From Thermoplasmatota archaeon (GTDB lineage: Archaea > Thermoplasmatota > E2 > DHVEG-1), in NCBI GenBank assembly GCA_025457885.1, contig JALOTN010000025.1:1-34759 (forward strand): 34,759 bases of DNA. Reading direction: 5' to 3'. The first letter of the stretch is position 1, and each line of letters opens with the position of its first letter. Under the pieces are notes generated by a model. The model was not told the DNA's origin. It made no database searches and saw only the letters and a list, made by a program, of their open reading frames with translations. The position numbers were made by a program, and so were the translations under genes. This document shows, one piece after another, positions 1 through 7,413 of this stretch.

Positions 1-14
1 AGAAACAATACGAT

Positions 15-938
15 GTGACGTCTCGCAAGTTAGATTCTATCCTTATGTCACTCACAGAATTATCACAGAAATATGAAACCGTCTTGAAGCGTGTCACAGA
101 ACTTGAGACGAAAAAAGAAACATCCTTGGAAAAAAATCAAACCTATCTTCAGAATCCTCCGCGGGTTCAACCTCCTCCAGCTACATCACCTGTTCAGCCT
201 GTGAAAAACCATCCGAAAGGGACAGATGAGGTGAAAGAGGCGAAGGAGCAGTCCTCTGAAGAAAAGGAGTATACGTTTTTTTCCGATCCTTTCGGGTTGA
301 AGCGGCAGCATACTGAACTGGATTTGAAAAAACAACGATTAGATTTACGCATAAAACAATTAGAATCCTTCGAATCCAGATTAATGAAAGAAAAAGACAT
401 GCTGCGTGCTAGAGTCGAGGAGTTCAGTAAATGGCAAGAAAAACTCATGGCGTTAGAATCTGAAATCGAGAAACGACGACAAGATGTTTTGAAACAAGAG
501 ACCATGGTTCTGAACAAAAGACCCCATTCTCCCTTTATTCAAATCACGTCAGTTAAGAAAGACTCTCAAAGAGACGTTGAAGCGGACATTCCACCTTGTG
601 ATGATGAGACTCTTGAGACGATCCCTCAGTCTGCAGCGATTATTCAACGGGGGATTTTAAAACAAATCAATGCTCAATTCATAGACTTACTTGGGTATCC
701 TCTGGAGGAAATCGTTGAAAAAAGTTATTTTGATTTTATCGCACTGGAGGGTCTGGCTGATGTGGAGAAATATTACCTCGATCGACTGAAAGGAGATAGT
801 GTTACGATGTATCGAACGGTATTTTCCACGAAGGATAATAAAAAGATACCTGTCGAGGTGAGTATTAAACAGACTATTTATAATGGGGAAAAAGCGGAGA
901 TTGCGATTATAACCAGTTTGAATACTGGTTCAGTGTAG
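15..938 (+). CDS. Coiled-coil protein with C-terminal PAS domain, possibly 5' truncated
   Basis: The frame opens with GTG at 15 but has no stop back to the window edge and no ribosome binding site, so the true start may lie outside. The first ~190 residues are charged. A continuous coiled coil rich in Lys, Glu and Gln runs over about residues 100-170, after a Pro-rich segment near 48-65. Residues ~200-305 look like a PAS domain: the segment with Asn-Ala-Gln-Phe, then LLGYP, then a Phe-rich helix and the KKIPVEVSI strand, is the usual PAS core. No kinase, GGDEF or HTH output domain follows, so it would sense or dimerise and signal through a partner. No cofactor residue can be named. It stands next to two archaellin-like genes, but a link to motility is inference. 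The PAS call is fairly sure; the role is unknown. Confidence 0.75.
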   Translation: MTSRKLDSILMSLTELSQKYETVLKRVTELETKKETSLEKNQTYLQNPPRVQPPPATSPVQPVKNHPKGTDEVKEAKEQSSEEKEYTFFSDPFGLKRQHTELDLKKQRLDLRIKQLESFESRLMKEKDMLRARVEEFSKWQEKLMALESEIEKRRQDVLKQETMVLNKRPHSPFIQITSVKKDSQRDVEADIPPCDDETLETIPQSAAIIQRGILKQINAQFIDLLGYPLEEIVEKSYFDFIALEGLADVEKYYLDRLKGDSVTMYRTVFSTKDNKKIPVEVSIKQTIYNGEKAEIAIITSLNTGSV

Positions 939-969
939 GAAGTAAAAAATAAAAAAAATTAAAAAAGAG

Positions 970-1003
970 GAGAATTTAAGGTATTCTCACTCTGGTTTTT
1001 TTT
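970..1003. terminator. Bidirectional hairpin/T-run terminator
   Basis: A 6-bp inverted repeat (GAGAAT at 970-975, ATTCTC at 983-988, 7-base loop) lies between two convergent genes. On the plus strand it is followed by eight T at 996-1003. On the minus strand it runs into T-rich sequence from the A-runs at 950-966. It would end both the PAS gene and the archaellin transcript. Archaeal termination needs mainly the T-run, so the hairpin may be incidental. Confidence 0.5.
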
Positions 1004-1859
1004 ATAGTTCACAGACTTGATATTTGAATGCCATTGGGGCTTGTGCGACGAACACCCCAGATCCACCAAAGTCCGGAACGATTGTTCCTTCGAGGACGTC
1101 ACCGGCTTGTAATCCACCGGTATCTGGGAGTACTGCTGAGAGGTTGACCATGAAGATTGCTTGGTCTGTGGCACTTATTCCATTGGTTTTTATTATGGAA
1201 TCATCTCGGTCATGGATTGCGATAACGCCAAAGTTAGTTCCGTTGAGTTGGCTGAGGTTCAAAGCATGGAAGATGCTTGTGTAACCGTTACTTGATATTC
1301 TTTGTGCGGTATTGAGACTCAGCACTGAGAAATTGTTCAGTTTGAGATAAATCAGGGTTCGGTTGAGATCGATGTCTAATGATCCTGCTCTGGGGGAGAG
1401 TGCGATAGCTAGGTATTGTATTTTTGTTTTGTTGACATCAGTGTATCCTGTGACTTCGATGACTTGCAGTCCACTGGAGACATCTCGGATGGTTTGTTTT
1501 CCTACCGCATATGCTCTTTGTTGGAGGTTTTCTGCGGTTTGAATAATGACACTTGCAGCGACTGCTGCAACCAGGATCATTGCGATGAATACGATTAAGG
1601 TTCCAATACCAACCGCTGCTTGTTCGTCTTCTGCAATGTTTTGGTTTTCTGGTCTGTGTTTTTTACCTGGCTTAATTGCGATGATAGTGTCAATTCTGAG
1701 ACATCCTAAGCCTTGTGAGGAGTCTACTAAAATAAATCCGTCTTTGTAGTCTACATCTTCGAGGATGCCGGTAACGACGTTTGCTCGTTCTTCACCGGGT
1801 TCTTTTGTGACGATTTTGCAGTATTTGCCCACCAGCTTTTCCATATACCGTTTGACCAT
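1002..1859 (-). CDS. Archaellin (FlaB-type) with N-terminal Sm-like domain
   Basis: From about residue 82 this is an archaellin: AVGIGTLIVFIAMILVAAVA is the class III signal/filament core, followed by the ASVII..A.NLQQRA helix and a beta-rich outer domain with six N-glycosylation sequons. Before it lie ~80 residues that do not belong to archaellins. Residues ~9-64 (GKYCKIVTKE, then VVTGILEDVDYKDGFILVD, then LGCLRIDTIIAIKP) look like an LSm/Sm-fold strand series. The frame is continuous, with no ATG, GTG or TTG near the archaellin leader, so the product is a fusion. Cleavage by a prearchaellin peptidase after Ala81 would release the Sm-like part. I chose ATG at 1859 because AGGTGA at 1865-1870 sits 5 bases upstream; GTG at 1868 would add three residues. 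It is divergent from a second archaellin-like gene. The archaellin identity is secure; the Sm-like call is pattern-based. Confidence 0.88.
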   Translation of the reverse strand: MVKRYMEKLVGKYCKIVTKEPGEERANVVTGILEDVDYKDGFILVDSSQGLGCLRIDTIIAIKPGKKHRPENQNIAEDEQAAVGIGTLIVFIAMILVAAVAASVIIQTAENLQQRAYAVGKQTIRDVSSGLQVIEVTGYTDVNKTKIQYLAIALSPRAGSLDIDLNRTLIYLKLNNFSVLSLNTAQRISSNGYTSIFHALNLSQLNGTNFGVIAIHDRDDSIIKTNGISATDQAIFMVNLSAVLPDTGGLQAGDVLEGTIVPDFGGSGVFVAQAPMAFKYQVCEL

Positions 1860-1864
1860 TTCTT

Positions 1865-1870
1865 TCACCT
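1865..1870 (-). promoter_or_regulatory. Shine-Dalgarno site of the archaellin gene
   Basis: AGGTGA on the minus strand, complementary to the archaeal 16S tail, with 5 bases to ATG at 1859. It overlaps the alternative GTG at 1868, which argues that the ATG is the true start. Confidence 0.7.
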
Positions 1871-1883
1871 ACCTTTCCTTTCC

Positions 1884-1903
1884 TGCCATTCACAATCATG
1901 GCA
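1884..1903 (-). promoter_or_regulatory. Hairpin in the archaellin 5' leader
   Basis: TGCCAT (1884-1889) and ATGGCA (1898-1903) form a perfect 6-bp inverted repeat with an 8-base loop. With the TATA box at 1936-1945, transcription should begin near 1914, so this hairpin would lie close to the 5' end of the archaellin mRNA. It could affect mRNA stability or bind protein. A 6-bp stem can arise by chance. Confidence 0.35.
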
Positions 1904-1910
1904 GTCTTTC

Positions 1911-1923
1911 ACATGTAACATGT
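1911..1923. promoter_or_regulatory. Twin ACATGT palindromes at the archaellin start site, operator candidate
   Basis: ACATGT occurs at 1911-1916 and again at 1918-1923. Each copy is a perfect palindrome, with one base between them. The pair sits where transcription of the minus-strand archaellin is expected to start, the usual place for an archaeal repressor site. No regulator is identified. Confidence 0.35.
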
Positions 1924-1935
1924 TCGCAGATGACA

Positions 1936-1945
1936 CTATATAAAG
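1936..1945 (-). promoter_or_regulatory. TATA box of the Sm-like/archaellin gene
   Basis: On the minus strand the sequence reads CTTTATATAG. The expected start is ~26 bases downstream near 1914, which leaves a leader of about 55 bases containing the Shine-Dalgarno site. This is one of few genes in the window with a clear structured leader. Confidence 0.6.
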
Positions 1946-2100
1946 ATTCGGCGGTGGACCAACAAAATGGAAAAATCACACCAGGGACATTTTACCATCT
2001 CCTCCTGTAGAAAGATTCCCTTCCCCTCCTCAAAAGCCTCAAAAAACCCCACGTTCTCCTTGTATATTCCTCACCGAGAAGCGACTCCTTAAAACAGATA

Positions 2101-2128
2101 ACAATTGTATAACAAATTATTTATATTA
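2101..2128 (+). promoter_or_regulatory. Promoter of second archaellin-like gene: ACAATTGT palindrome plus TATA box
   Basis: TTTATATTA at 2120-2128 is a good archaeal TATA box, predicting a start near 2150 and a leader of about 17 bases. The perfect 8-base palindrome ACAATTGT at 2101-2108 lies just upstream of the BRE position and could be an activator site. There is no strong Shine-Dalgarno sequence. Confidence 0.5.
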
Positions 2129-2166
2129 TTCAAAGGGACTTTTTTATCGAGGAAATCAGGGATATC

Positions 2167-2793
2167 ATGGATAATAACGCACAACTCGGAACCATTGCCG
2201 GAATACTCTTACTTGTATTCATCCTGATAGGAGCAGTGTCCGCCTCCGTCATCATCACAGATTCCCCTATAACCTCTGAAGAAGACCTCACCAACCTCAC
2301 CGATGAAATCCTCGATGAACTCTGCAGTTACTTACAAATAAAGCAAATAGTAGGAAAATATCAGACAATCCAGGGACAACAACGAATCAACAAAATCGCA
2401 ATCCTGATAAAACCCCTCGTCTCTCAAACCATAGACCTTTCCCATATGACCCTTGAACTCTGCGATGGAAACAACTATCGAATCCTGTTTTTCAATGGGA
2501 CTGCAGGGTCTATCCGTTCACAATCACTCTTTGAACATCCTACCTGGAATAACCTTACAAACGGAACCTATGGCCTCCTCTCAACCATCGATGATGACAA
2601 CTCAATCATCACTGCCCATAAAATAAATGACTACACAGATATGGCTTTTATCATCATCAAACTCCCTGACAACGCCGCACTAACACAAGACACACAACTC
2701 GTTCTCACCCTCCGCCCCTCCCCCGGCATAGGTCGGACTGTCACCCTTGAAGCTCCACTGCCGATAAAAAACGTTGTGACCCTTTTTGAATAG
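2167..2793 (+). CDS. Archaellin-like/pilin-like protein with atypical leader
   Basis: The 208-residue product starts with a very short polar stretch (MDNNAQ), then a hydrophobic helix, residues ~7-29 (LGTIAGILLLVFILIGAVSA), then ASVII as in archaellins. The rest parallels the neighbouring archaellin along its length: a strand pair with IDLSHMTLEL, a GTYGLLSTIDDDNSII segment matching GVIAIHDRDDSII, then IIIKLP and a C-terminal beta region. There are four N-glycosylation sequons (NLT, NGT, NLT, NGT). Unlike a standard prearchaellin it has no Lys or Arg before the hydrophobic part and lacks the GIGTL signature, so cleavage is uncertain; it may be a minor filament or anchor subunit. It ends 12 bases from the convergent coiled-coil gene. 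Family membership is likely, exact role unknown. Confidence 0.75.
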   Translation: MDNNAQLGTIAGILLLVFILIGAVSASVIITDSPITSEEDLTNLTDEILDELCSYLQIKQIVGKYQTIQGQQRINKIAILIKPLVSQTIDLSHMTLELCDGNNYRILFFNGTAGSIRSQSLFEHPTWNNLTNGTYGLLSTIDDDNSIITAHKINDYTDMAFIIIKLPDNAALTQDTQLVLTLRPSPGIGRTVTLEAPLPIKNVVTLFE

Positions 2794-2805
2794 AACACAC
2801 AAACG

Positions 2806-5800
2806 TTATTTTAGCTCTTCATCTTTTAATTTTTTTGTCTTCAGGTGATCCTCGGTGGTGTGATCAAGACATTTTTCGATTTCATTACAGATCCGCAGTT
2901 CCTCCTTCCAGGTCATCGGCTGTTGAACCGGGGCTGCGTGATCCTGATTGGTCTTCATGATATGGTCAAGGTCACCAGCTAAAGATTTCTTCTCTGCGGG
3001 TATCTCTGATGATTCTGTTTTTTGAACCACTGGAGCATTTATTTTTTTATTCAACAGGGATTCCAACCATTCCACCTGCTCTCTCTTAATGGTCCCCTGA
3101 TTTTTCTTTAAATCCTCAAAAAAAGACATCATTTCTTTTGTGCGTAGTTCGCCTTCCATCCCTCTACCGGAGAGCTGTATCGTGAAATGTTCTGCATCAG
3201 GATGACTTATTTTTACCGCAGACTGAAGCCGTTCTATCTCCCTGGTTTTTAAAGAAAGATCATGCTTCACTGAATCAAACTCTTGTACTAGGGAGAGGAA
3301 CCTGACCTGTTGATGCTGCGCCTCATCCTGAAGCTTACTGATGGTGTCGCAGTTCCCATCGAGTTGGTCCACCCGTGCTTTAAGTACTTTTTTGATACGG
3401 TCGTTCTCAAGGGCGCTTTGTTCCTGTTCTTGTCTCAGCTGGCGTACCTCTTGCAGATGCATCGCTACATCCTGATTGGATTTCTCCATTTGCTTCTGAA
3501 GGCTCGTAATGGTTCCTTGTTTCATATCCAGTGCAGAACATGCTGTCTGGAGCTCCCGGTCTTTTCCCTCTAGGACGTTTTTCAGACTTTGTATCTCCAG
3601 GTCCTTCTGTTCCAACCCCTCTCTCTGAAGGAGGCGCTCCTGATTTGTTTTCAACAGCTCGTTTTCCTTACCTCTTAGGTCATCAAACAATCGTTCGACT
3701 TGTGTTGCTTTTTGAAGGACGGTAGTCTGATTCTCCATGAGTTGTTTTCCGATTTGATCGATGATCTGGTTTTTTGTTGCAATCTCAGACTGTAAGGAGT
3801 CCAGTGTCTCCTGAGCGAATCTTAGTTCATTGACATGATCCTTGAGCTGATCATCGCGTTTCATCAGCTCCCCCTGGAGCGTCTCCGCTAACCGTGTTTT
3901 TTCCAGACCAATCATCTGGCGGTCAGACAGCTGATGTTCCAGATCCGCGATTAATTGACTGCGAGCAACGATGTCTCTGTTGAGGGATTCCAGTTGGTCG
4001 TGCAAGTCTTGTGTCTGAGTCATGAACTCCATTGTTTTTTTCTCTAGCTCCATATGCGTAGTACTGATGAGGGTGTCTTTTTGTTCAAGTTTTAATGAAA
4101 GTTCAGTGACCTGCTCCTGTTTATCCTTCAGTTCAATGGTGGATAATAAGGAATCAGCCCATCGTTTCTCCGAATCCTGAGTTACGATGTTTAATTCCGT
4201 TTCTAACTCTTGTATCTCTCGTTTACTGGCAAGGAGCTGCGCGTTTCGTTCTTTCAGGTTGCAAGATACTCTGTGAAGGTTTGTTTCAAGCTCACCAATA
4301 CGCTGCTCTTTTTGTTGCAAGGCATCTGTTTGAGCCTTGAGGTCTGAGAGATGTTTCAGAATATCATTTTTCATCTCGGAAATCTCATGGGTTTTGTTTT
4401 TTATTTCGTTTGTGAGATGAGAACATTCTTTCTCTTTTATCTGAAGGTCCTGATGGTTCTTCTCCAGATTCATTTGAAGATGTTCCGCTAGCTGGGTTTT
4501 TTCGATAAGATTCATTTGTTCCGCTGCGAGCTGCTCTTCGATATTCTCAATAATGCGGCTTCTTGAATCGATCTCTCCCCGGATCATATCCAGATCGACT
4601 TGCGTCTCTTGAATCTGCAACCCCTGACGATGAAGCTCTTCATCCTTCAGGCTCAGATTCCGTTGGATCTCCTGCAGCTGCTTTCGTTTATGCAACAGTT
4701 CTTCTTGCAGTTGCTCCACGATATTGGAATGCTCAATAAGACTTGTTTGATTCTCCGTAAGCTGCCTGGTGAGATCCCCGATGATTTGATTCCGTGACTC
4801 CACTTCACATCCAAGCCAGTCCAGTTCCTCCTGTTTCTGTTCCATGAGTTGCTTCTGCTTGATGAGTTCTTCATTTTTTTCTCTGATGTCCTTCTTTAAA
4901 ACACTCACCATCTCGGTAAGTTCAATCCTCTGAAGCTGCTGACCTTCCACCTGTTTCTCCAGGGTTTCAATAATGGAATTTCTCGAGGAGACCTCTTGAT
5001 GCAACTCTAAAATCTCCGCTGATTTCTCCTCTAAATCCTTCACCGAGTCGGAAAATTCCTTATTTCTGTGTTGCAACTCTTCCTGGATCTTCCGGGCTAA
5101 TCGATTGCTGTGTTCTAATTCCTTGCTTAGCTGCTCAGTGAAATGATTATTCTCCACAATCCATTGCTGTTTCTCCATCAGTTGGCTTTTGATATCCTGG
5201 ATGAGCGTGTCTTTGTTCGAAATCTCCTGGTGTAGTCTTTTCACATCATCGGTTTTTTCAGCAATGCTGTTTTTCATTGAGGTAAACACCTGATCCTTGT
5301 TCTCAAGCTCCTGCTGAAGTCGCATGATAAGCTCAGTTTTTTGGACAAGCTGCGTTTGTCGTTCCAGGATTTGATGCTCTAAGTCATCAAGGAGTCTATT
5401 CCTGATTTCAATTTCATTACGCAACTCCTCTTCTTCATCCTGCCAAACCACAGATTCTTCTCCTGTTGTATGGATCCACTTTTTCTGTTGATCCTGCCCC
5501 TTAACAGGGATTTTTTCAAACTCAGAAATGATTTCATAAAAATGTTGATTCTCTCTTTTTTCCAAAACGGAATCAATGGTCTCATGGAGGTGCGCCTGAT
5601 TCTCTTGAGGAGATTGACTATTGGGAGAACGCAATCGTCTTCTCTGTAGATGAGGGACTAGTATAGGATCTTTCAACCGGAATCGACGGGTTCTTGCACG
5701 ATCAAAACCAATGAATACCTTCTTTTTCTTTCTCGGAGGAACCTGCCGGCTGTTCTTCAGGTTATCCGGTATTGATTGCTCCTTTCGTTTCTCCTCTTTT

Positions 5801-5811
5801 AAAAAAACCAT
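2806..5811 (-). CDS. 1001-residue coiled-coil protein with heptad-phased internal repeats
   Basis: Residues ~130-870 are almost uninterrupted coiled coil rich in Glu, Gln, Lys and Leu. The N-terminus (~1-65) is strongly basic, with KKKK at 28-31 and an Arg-rich stretch at 38-61. The C-terminus (~870-1001) is mixed and partly disordered. There are no membrane helices, no signal peptide, and no Walker motif as in SMC/Rad50. A ~20-residue signature, roughly E-I-x-x-R-N-x-I-I-x-x-L-E-x-Q-L-x-E-x-Q, recurs along the rod. AGGT at 5823-5826 lies upstream of the ATG at 5811. The gene is convergent with the archaellin-like gene and sits in the archaellin/PAS cluster. It looks like a structural or scaffold protein. 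General coiled-coil resemblance to myosin- or golgin-type rods should not be read as homology. Confidence 0.8.
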   Translation of the reverse strand: MVFLKEEKRKEQSIPDNLKNSRQVPPRKKKKVFIGFDRARTRRFRLKDPILVPHLQRRRLRSPNSQSPQENQAHLHETIDSVLEKRENQHFYEIISEFEKIPVKGQDQQKKWIHTTGEESVVWQDEEEELRNEIEIRNRLLDDLEHQILERQTQLVQKTELIMRLQQELENKDQVFTSMKNSIAEKTDDVKRLHQEISNKDTLIQDIKSQLMEKQQWIVENNHFTEQLSKELEHSNRLARKIQEELQHRNKEFSDSVKDLEEKSAEILELHQEVSSRNSIIETLEKQVEGQQLQRIELTEMVSVLKKDIREKNEELIKQKQLMEQKQEELDWLGCEVESRNQIIGDLTRQLTENQTSLIEHSNIVEQLQEELLHKRKQLQEIQRNLSLKDEELHRQGLQIQETQVDLDMIRGEIDSRSRIIENIEEQLAAEQMNLIEKTQLAEHLQMNLEKNHQDLQIKEKECSHLTNEIKNKTHEISEMKNDILKHLSDLKAQTDALQQKEQRIGELETNLHRVSCNLKERNAQLLASKREIQELETELNIVTQDSEKRWADSLLSTIELKDKQEQVTELSLKLEQKDTLISTTHMELEKKTMEFMTQTQDLHDQLESLNRDIVARSQLIADLEHQLSDRQMIGLEKTRLAETLQGELMKRDDQLKDHVNELRFAQETLDSLQSEIATKNQIIDQIGKQLMENQTTVLQKATQVERLFDDLRGKENELLKTNQERLLQREGLEQKDLEIQSLKNVLEGKDRELQTACSALDMKQGTITSLQKQMEKSNQDVAMHLQEVRQLRQEQEQSALENDRIKKVLKARVDQLDGNCDTISKLQDEAQHQQVRFLSLVQEFDSVKHDLSLKTREIERLQSAVKISHPDAEHFTIQLSGRGMEGELRTKEMMSFFEDLKKNQGTIKREQVEWLESLLNKKINAPVVQKTESSEIPAEKKSLAGDLDHIMKTNQDHAAPVQQPMTWKEELRICNEIEKCLDHTTEDHLKTKKLKDEELK
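3727..5415 (-). repeat. Degenerate repeat array in the coiled-coil gene (residues 133-695)
   Basis: The signature starts at residues 133, 196, 273, 336, 413, 476 (weaker), ~558 (weak), 613 and 676. The spacings are 63, 77, 63, 77, 63, then ~82 and ~55, then 63. Thus 63 and 77 (9 and 11 heptads) alternate to give a 140-residue super-repeat, with about three residues lost in the third unit. Copies are divergent at DNA level, so this is an old protein repeat and not a recent tandem duplication. Positions were counted by hand. Confidence 0.7.
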
Positions 5812-5937
5812 TTATAACATACCTCACATTAGCACAGGTCGCATCTACCCTCCGGCATAGGTAATGGGTCTTTTTATTCATTAACATTTCGGAGTGCACA
5901 ACAAAAAAAAGATTGGCCGATTATTTTTCTACGAAGG

Positions 5938-5948
5938 CTTTATAATAC
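5938..5948 (+). promoter_or_regulatory. TATA box, leaderless start of the site-2 protease gene
   Basis: CTTTATAATAC is centred ~30 bases before the ATG at 5973, so transcription should begin within a few bases of the start codon. No Shine-Dalgarno sequence is present, which fits. Confidence 0.6.
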
Positions 5949-5972
5949 AATGACAATATCCGGACAAACGTC

Positions 5973-7100
5973 ATGCCAGAACCATGGAATAACCCAAATC
6001 AAACACCAATTGAATCTCCCTTTGATTTAGAACTCTTACAGCGAGAAGTCGGTTCACGTTTTCCCTTCTATGATATGAAAACCAACATCAACACAGTAGC
6101 ATTCTTCTGCCGTATCGATGAAGAAACACTTGAGGAGAAATTCGAATCCCTGCGTCGTACCTTACTAGAAAAACAGTATATCCCCATGGTTCGGAATGAG
6201 CATGGGGAACAGATCATTTATGTGGTAAAGAAACCACCAAGTAAGAAACCCCGGTCTGTTTGGATTAATATCATATTACTGATTGCCACCATCTTTACAA
6301 CAACCCTTGCTGGGGCGCTTCAATGGGTGGATATCGACCAGGTGGACTGGATGAACATGTTTGCAATGTCGTATCTCTGGCAGGGTTTGATCTTCTTCTC
6401 AGTTCCCCTCCTATTGATCCTTGGTGTTCATGAGATGGGTCATTACTATGCCTCAAAAAAACATCATGTTGATGCTTCCTTACCCTATTTCATTCCTCTG
6501 CCACCGCCGTTTCTCCTTGGGACTTTTGGTGCATTGATTTCAACACATGAGCCAATCCCTAACCGGAAGGCGTTACTCGATATTGGAGTAGCTGGTCCTC
6601 TCTGCGGGTTCCTTGTTGCCATCCCCATCTCACTGATTGGGTTCTTCCTGATGCAGCAATCCCCGATCCCCTTACCGACAAACGGAACAAATCTCTCTCT
6701 GATGCCGCCGCTACTTCTCCAATGGATGCAGAGTCTTTTCTTACTTGAAGGCAACTATGTGATTCATCCTACATTGTTCGCCGGTTGGGTCGGCATCTTC
6801 CTTACCGCGGTAAACCTCTTACCTGCTGGTCAGTTAGACGGTGGACACGTCGCACGAGCCATCCTGAAGGAAAAACATAAATACATCAGTTGGGTGGTAA
6901 TATTCATCCTTGCCGCATTAAGTTTTTTTTATACCGGATGGTTGATGTTTGCCATCATCATTCTCCTCTTCATAGGTACACAACATCAACCTCCACTCAA
7001 TGAGTTGACCCCCCTGGATACACGACGGAAGCTTCTGGGTCTCGCAATCCTGCTCATCTTCATCTTATCTTTTGCCCCTATCCCCTTTGGGGTGGAGTAA
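5973..7100 (+). CDS. Site-2 protease family (M50) membrane metalloprotease
   Basis: Intramembrane zinc protease of the S2P/M50 family. The zinc-binding HEMGH motif is at residues 153-157 and the second motif, NLLPAGQLDGGH at 281-292, supplies the third ligand Asp289. Around them are six to seven hydrophobic helices. Residues ~15-90 form a soluble N-terminal domain, as in the archaeal and plant EGY-like branch. No PDZ domain is visible. At 375 residues it is a normal length. All catalytic residues are present, so it should be active, cleaving a membrane-anchored substrate within or next to the bilayer; the substrate is unknown and no anti-sigma-like partner is nearby. It is transcribed alone from a leaderless promoter. 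Confidence 0.93.
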   Translation: MPEPWNNPNQTPIESPFDLELLQREVGSRFPFYDMKTNINTVAFFCRIDEETLEEKFESLRRTLLEKQYIPMVRNEHGEQIIYVVKKPPSKKPRSVWINIILLIATIFTTTLAGALQWVDIDQVDWMNMFAMSYLWQGLIFFSVPLLLILGVHEMGHYYASKKHHVDASLPYFIPLPPPFLLGTFGALISTHEPIPNRKALLDIGVAGPLCGFLVAIPISLIGFFLMQQSPIPLPTNGTNLSLMPPLLLQWMQSLFLLEGNYVIHPTLFAGWVGIFLTAVNLLPAGQLDGGHVARAILKEKHKYISWVVIFILAALSFFYTGWLMFAIIILLFIGTQHQPPLNELTPLDTRRKLLGLAILLIFILSFAPIPFGVE

Positions 7101-7179
7101 AACCCATGTTTTTCTCCTTATCCTCACCAGAGTATCCATCGTAATGATTTAATACCTCATACTGAATCTATATCTTGAC

Positions 7180-7413
7180 GTGAACCGCATGAAAACATAC
7201 ATCCAGGTTATGTTCAACAGTGAAGGAGCCGCCCCTTCAGAGATAAAAAACCAGTTGCTCAACATGGGGTTTAAGGCGACCAAAGGAAACTATGATTTTG
7301 TGTTTGATTGGGGGCGAGAAAAAGCTGATATCAATGAACTTATCTTCTTTGCAGATAAAGTCCATGCTGCATTGAAGAACTGCAAGGTTCTGTTCAATAT
7401 TGAAACCATCTAA
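7180..7413 (+). CDS. Small conserved-looking protein of unknown function
   Basis: A 77-residue acidic-to-neutral protein I do not recognise. It has an alternating strand/helix pattern (KTYIQVMFN, helix PSEIKNQLLNMGF, strand DFVFDW, helix ELIFFADKVHAAL, strand KVLFNIE), consistent with a small ferredoxin-like alpha/beta fold. There are no cysteines near each other and no catalytic motif. A TATA-like TTTAATA at 7148-7154 is centred 29 bases before GTG at 7180, so a leaderless GTG start is plausible; ATG at 7189 is the alternative (74 residues). Its stop codon overlaps that of the convergent trmJ gene. Coding status is supported by the promoter and regular secondary structure. Confidence 0.7.
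   Translation: MNRMKTYIQVMFNSEGAAPSEIKNQLLNMGFKATKGNYDFVFDWGREKADINELIFFADKVHAALKNCKVLFNIETI

Noticed and set aside
194..517. 107-codon open frame opposite the PAS gene
   Set aside because: It mirrors the coiled-coil segment in antisense, rich in Ser/Phe/Cys, with no recognisable fold.
3310..3725. Plus-strand open frames inside the coiled-coil gene
   Set aside because: Leu- and Phe-rich antisense of Glu/Lys/Gln codons; expected by-product of coiled-coil coding sequence.
2806..5811. SMC/Rad50-type ATPase
   Set aside because: No Walker A, signature or Walker B motif and no hinge; only a long coiled coil.
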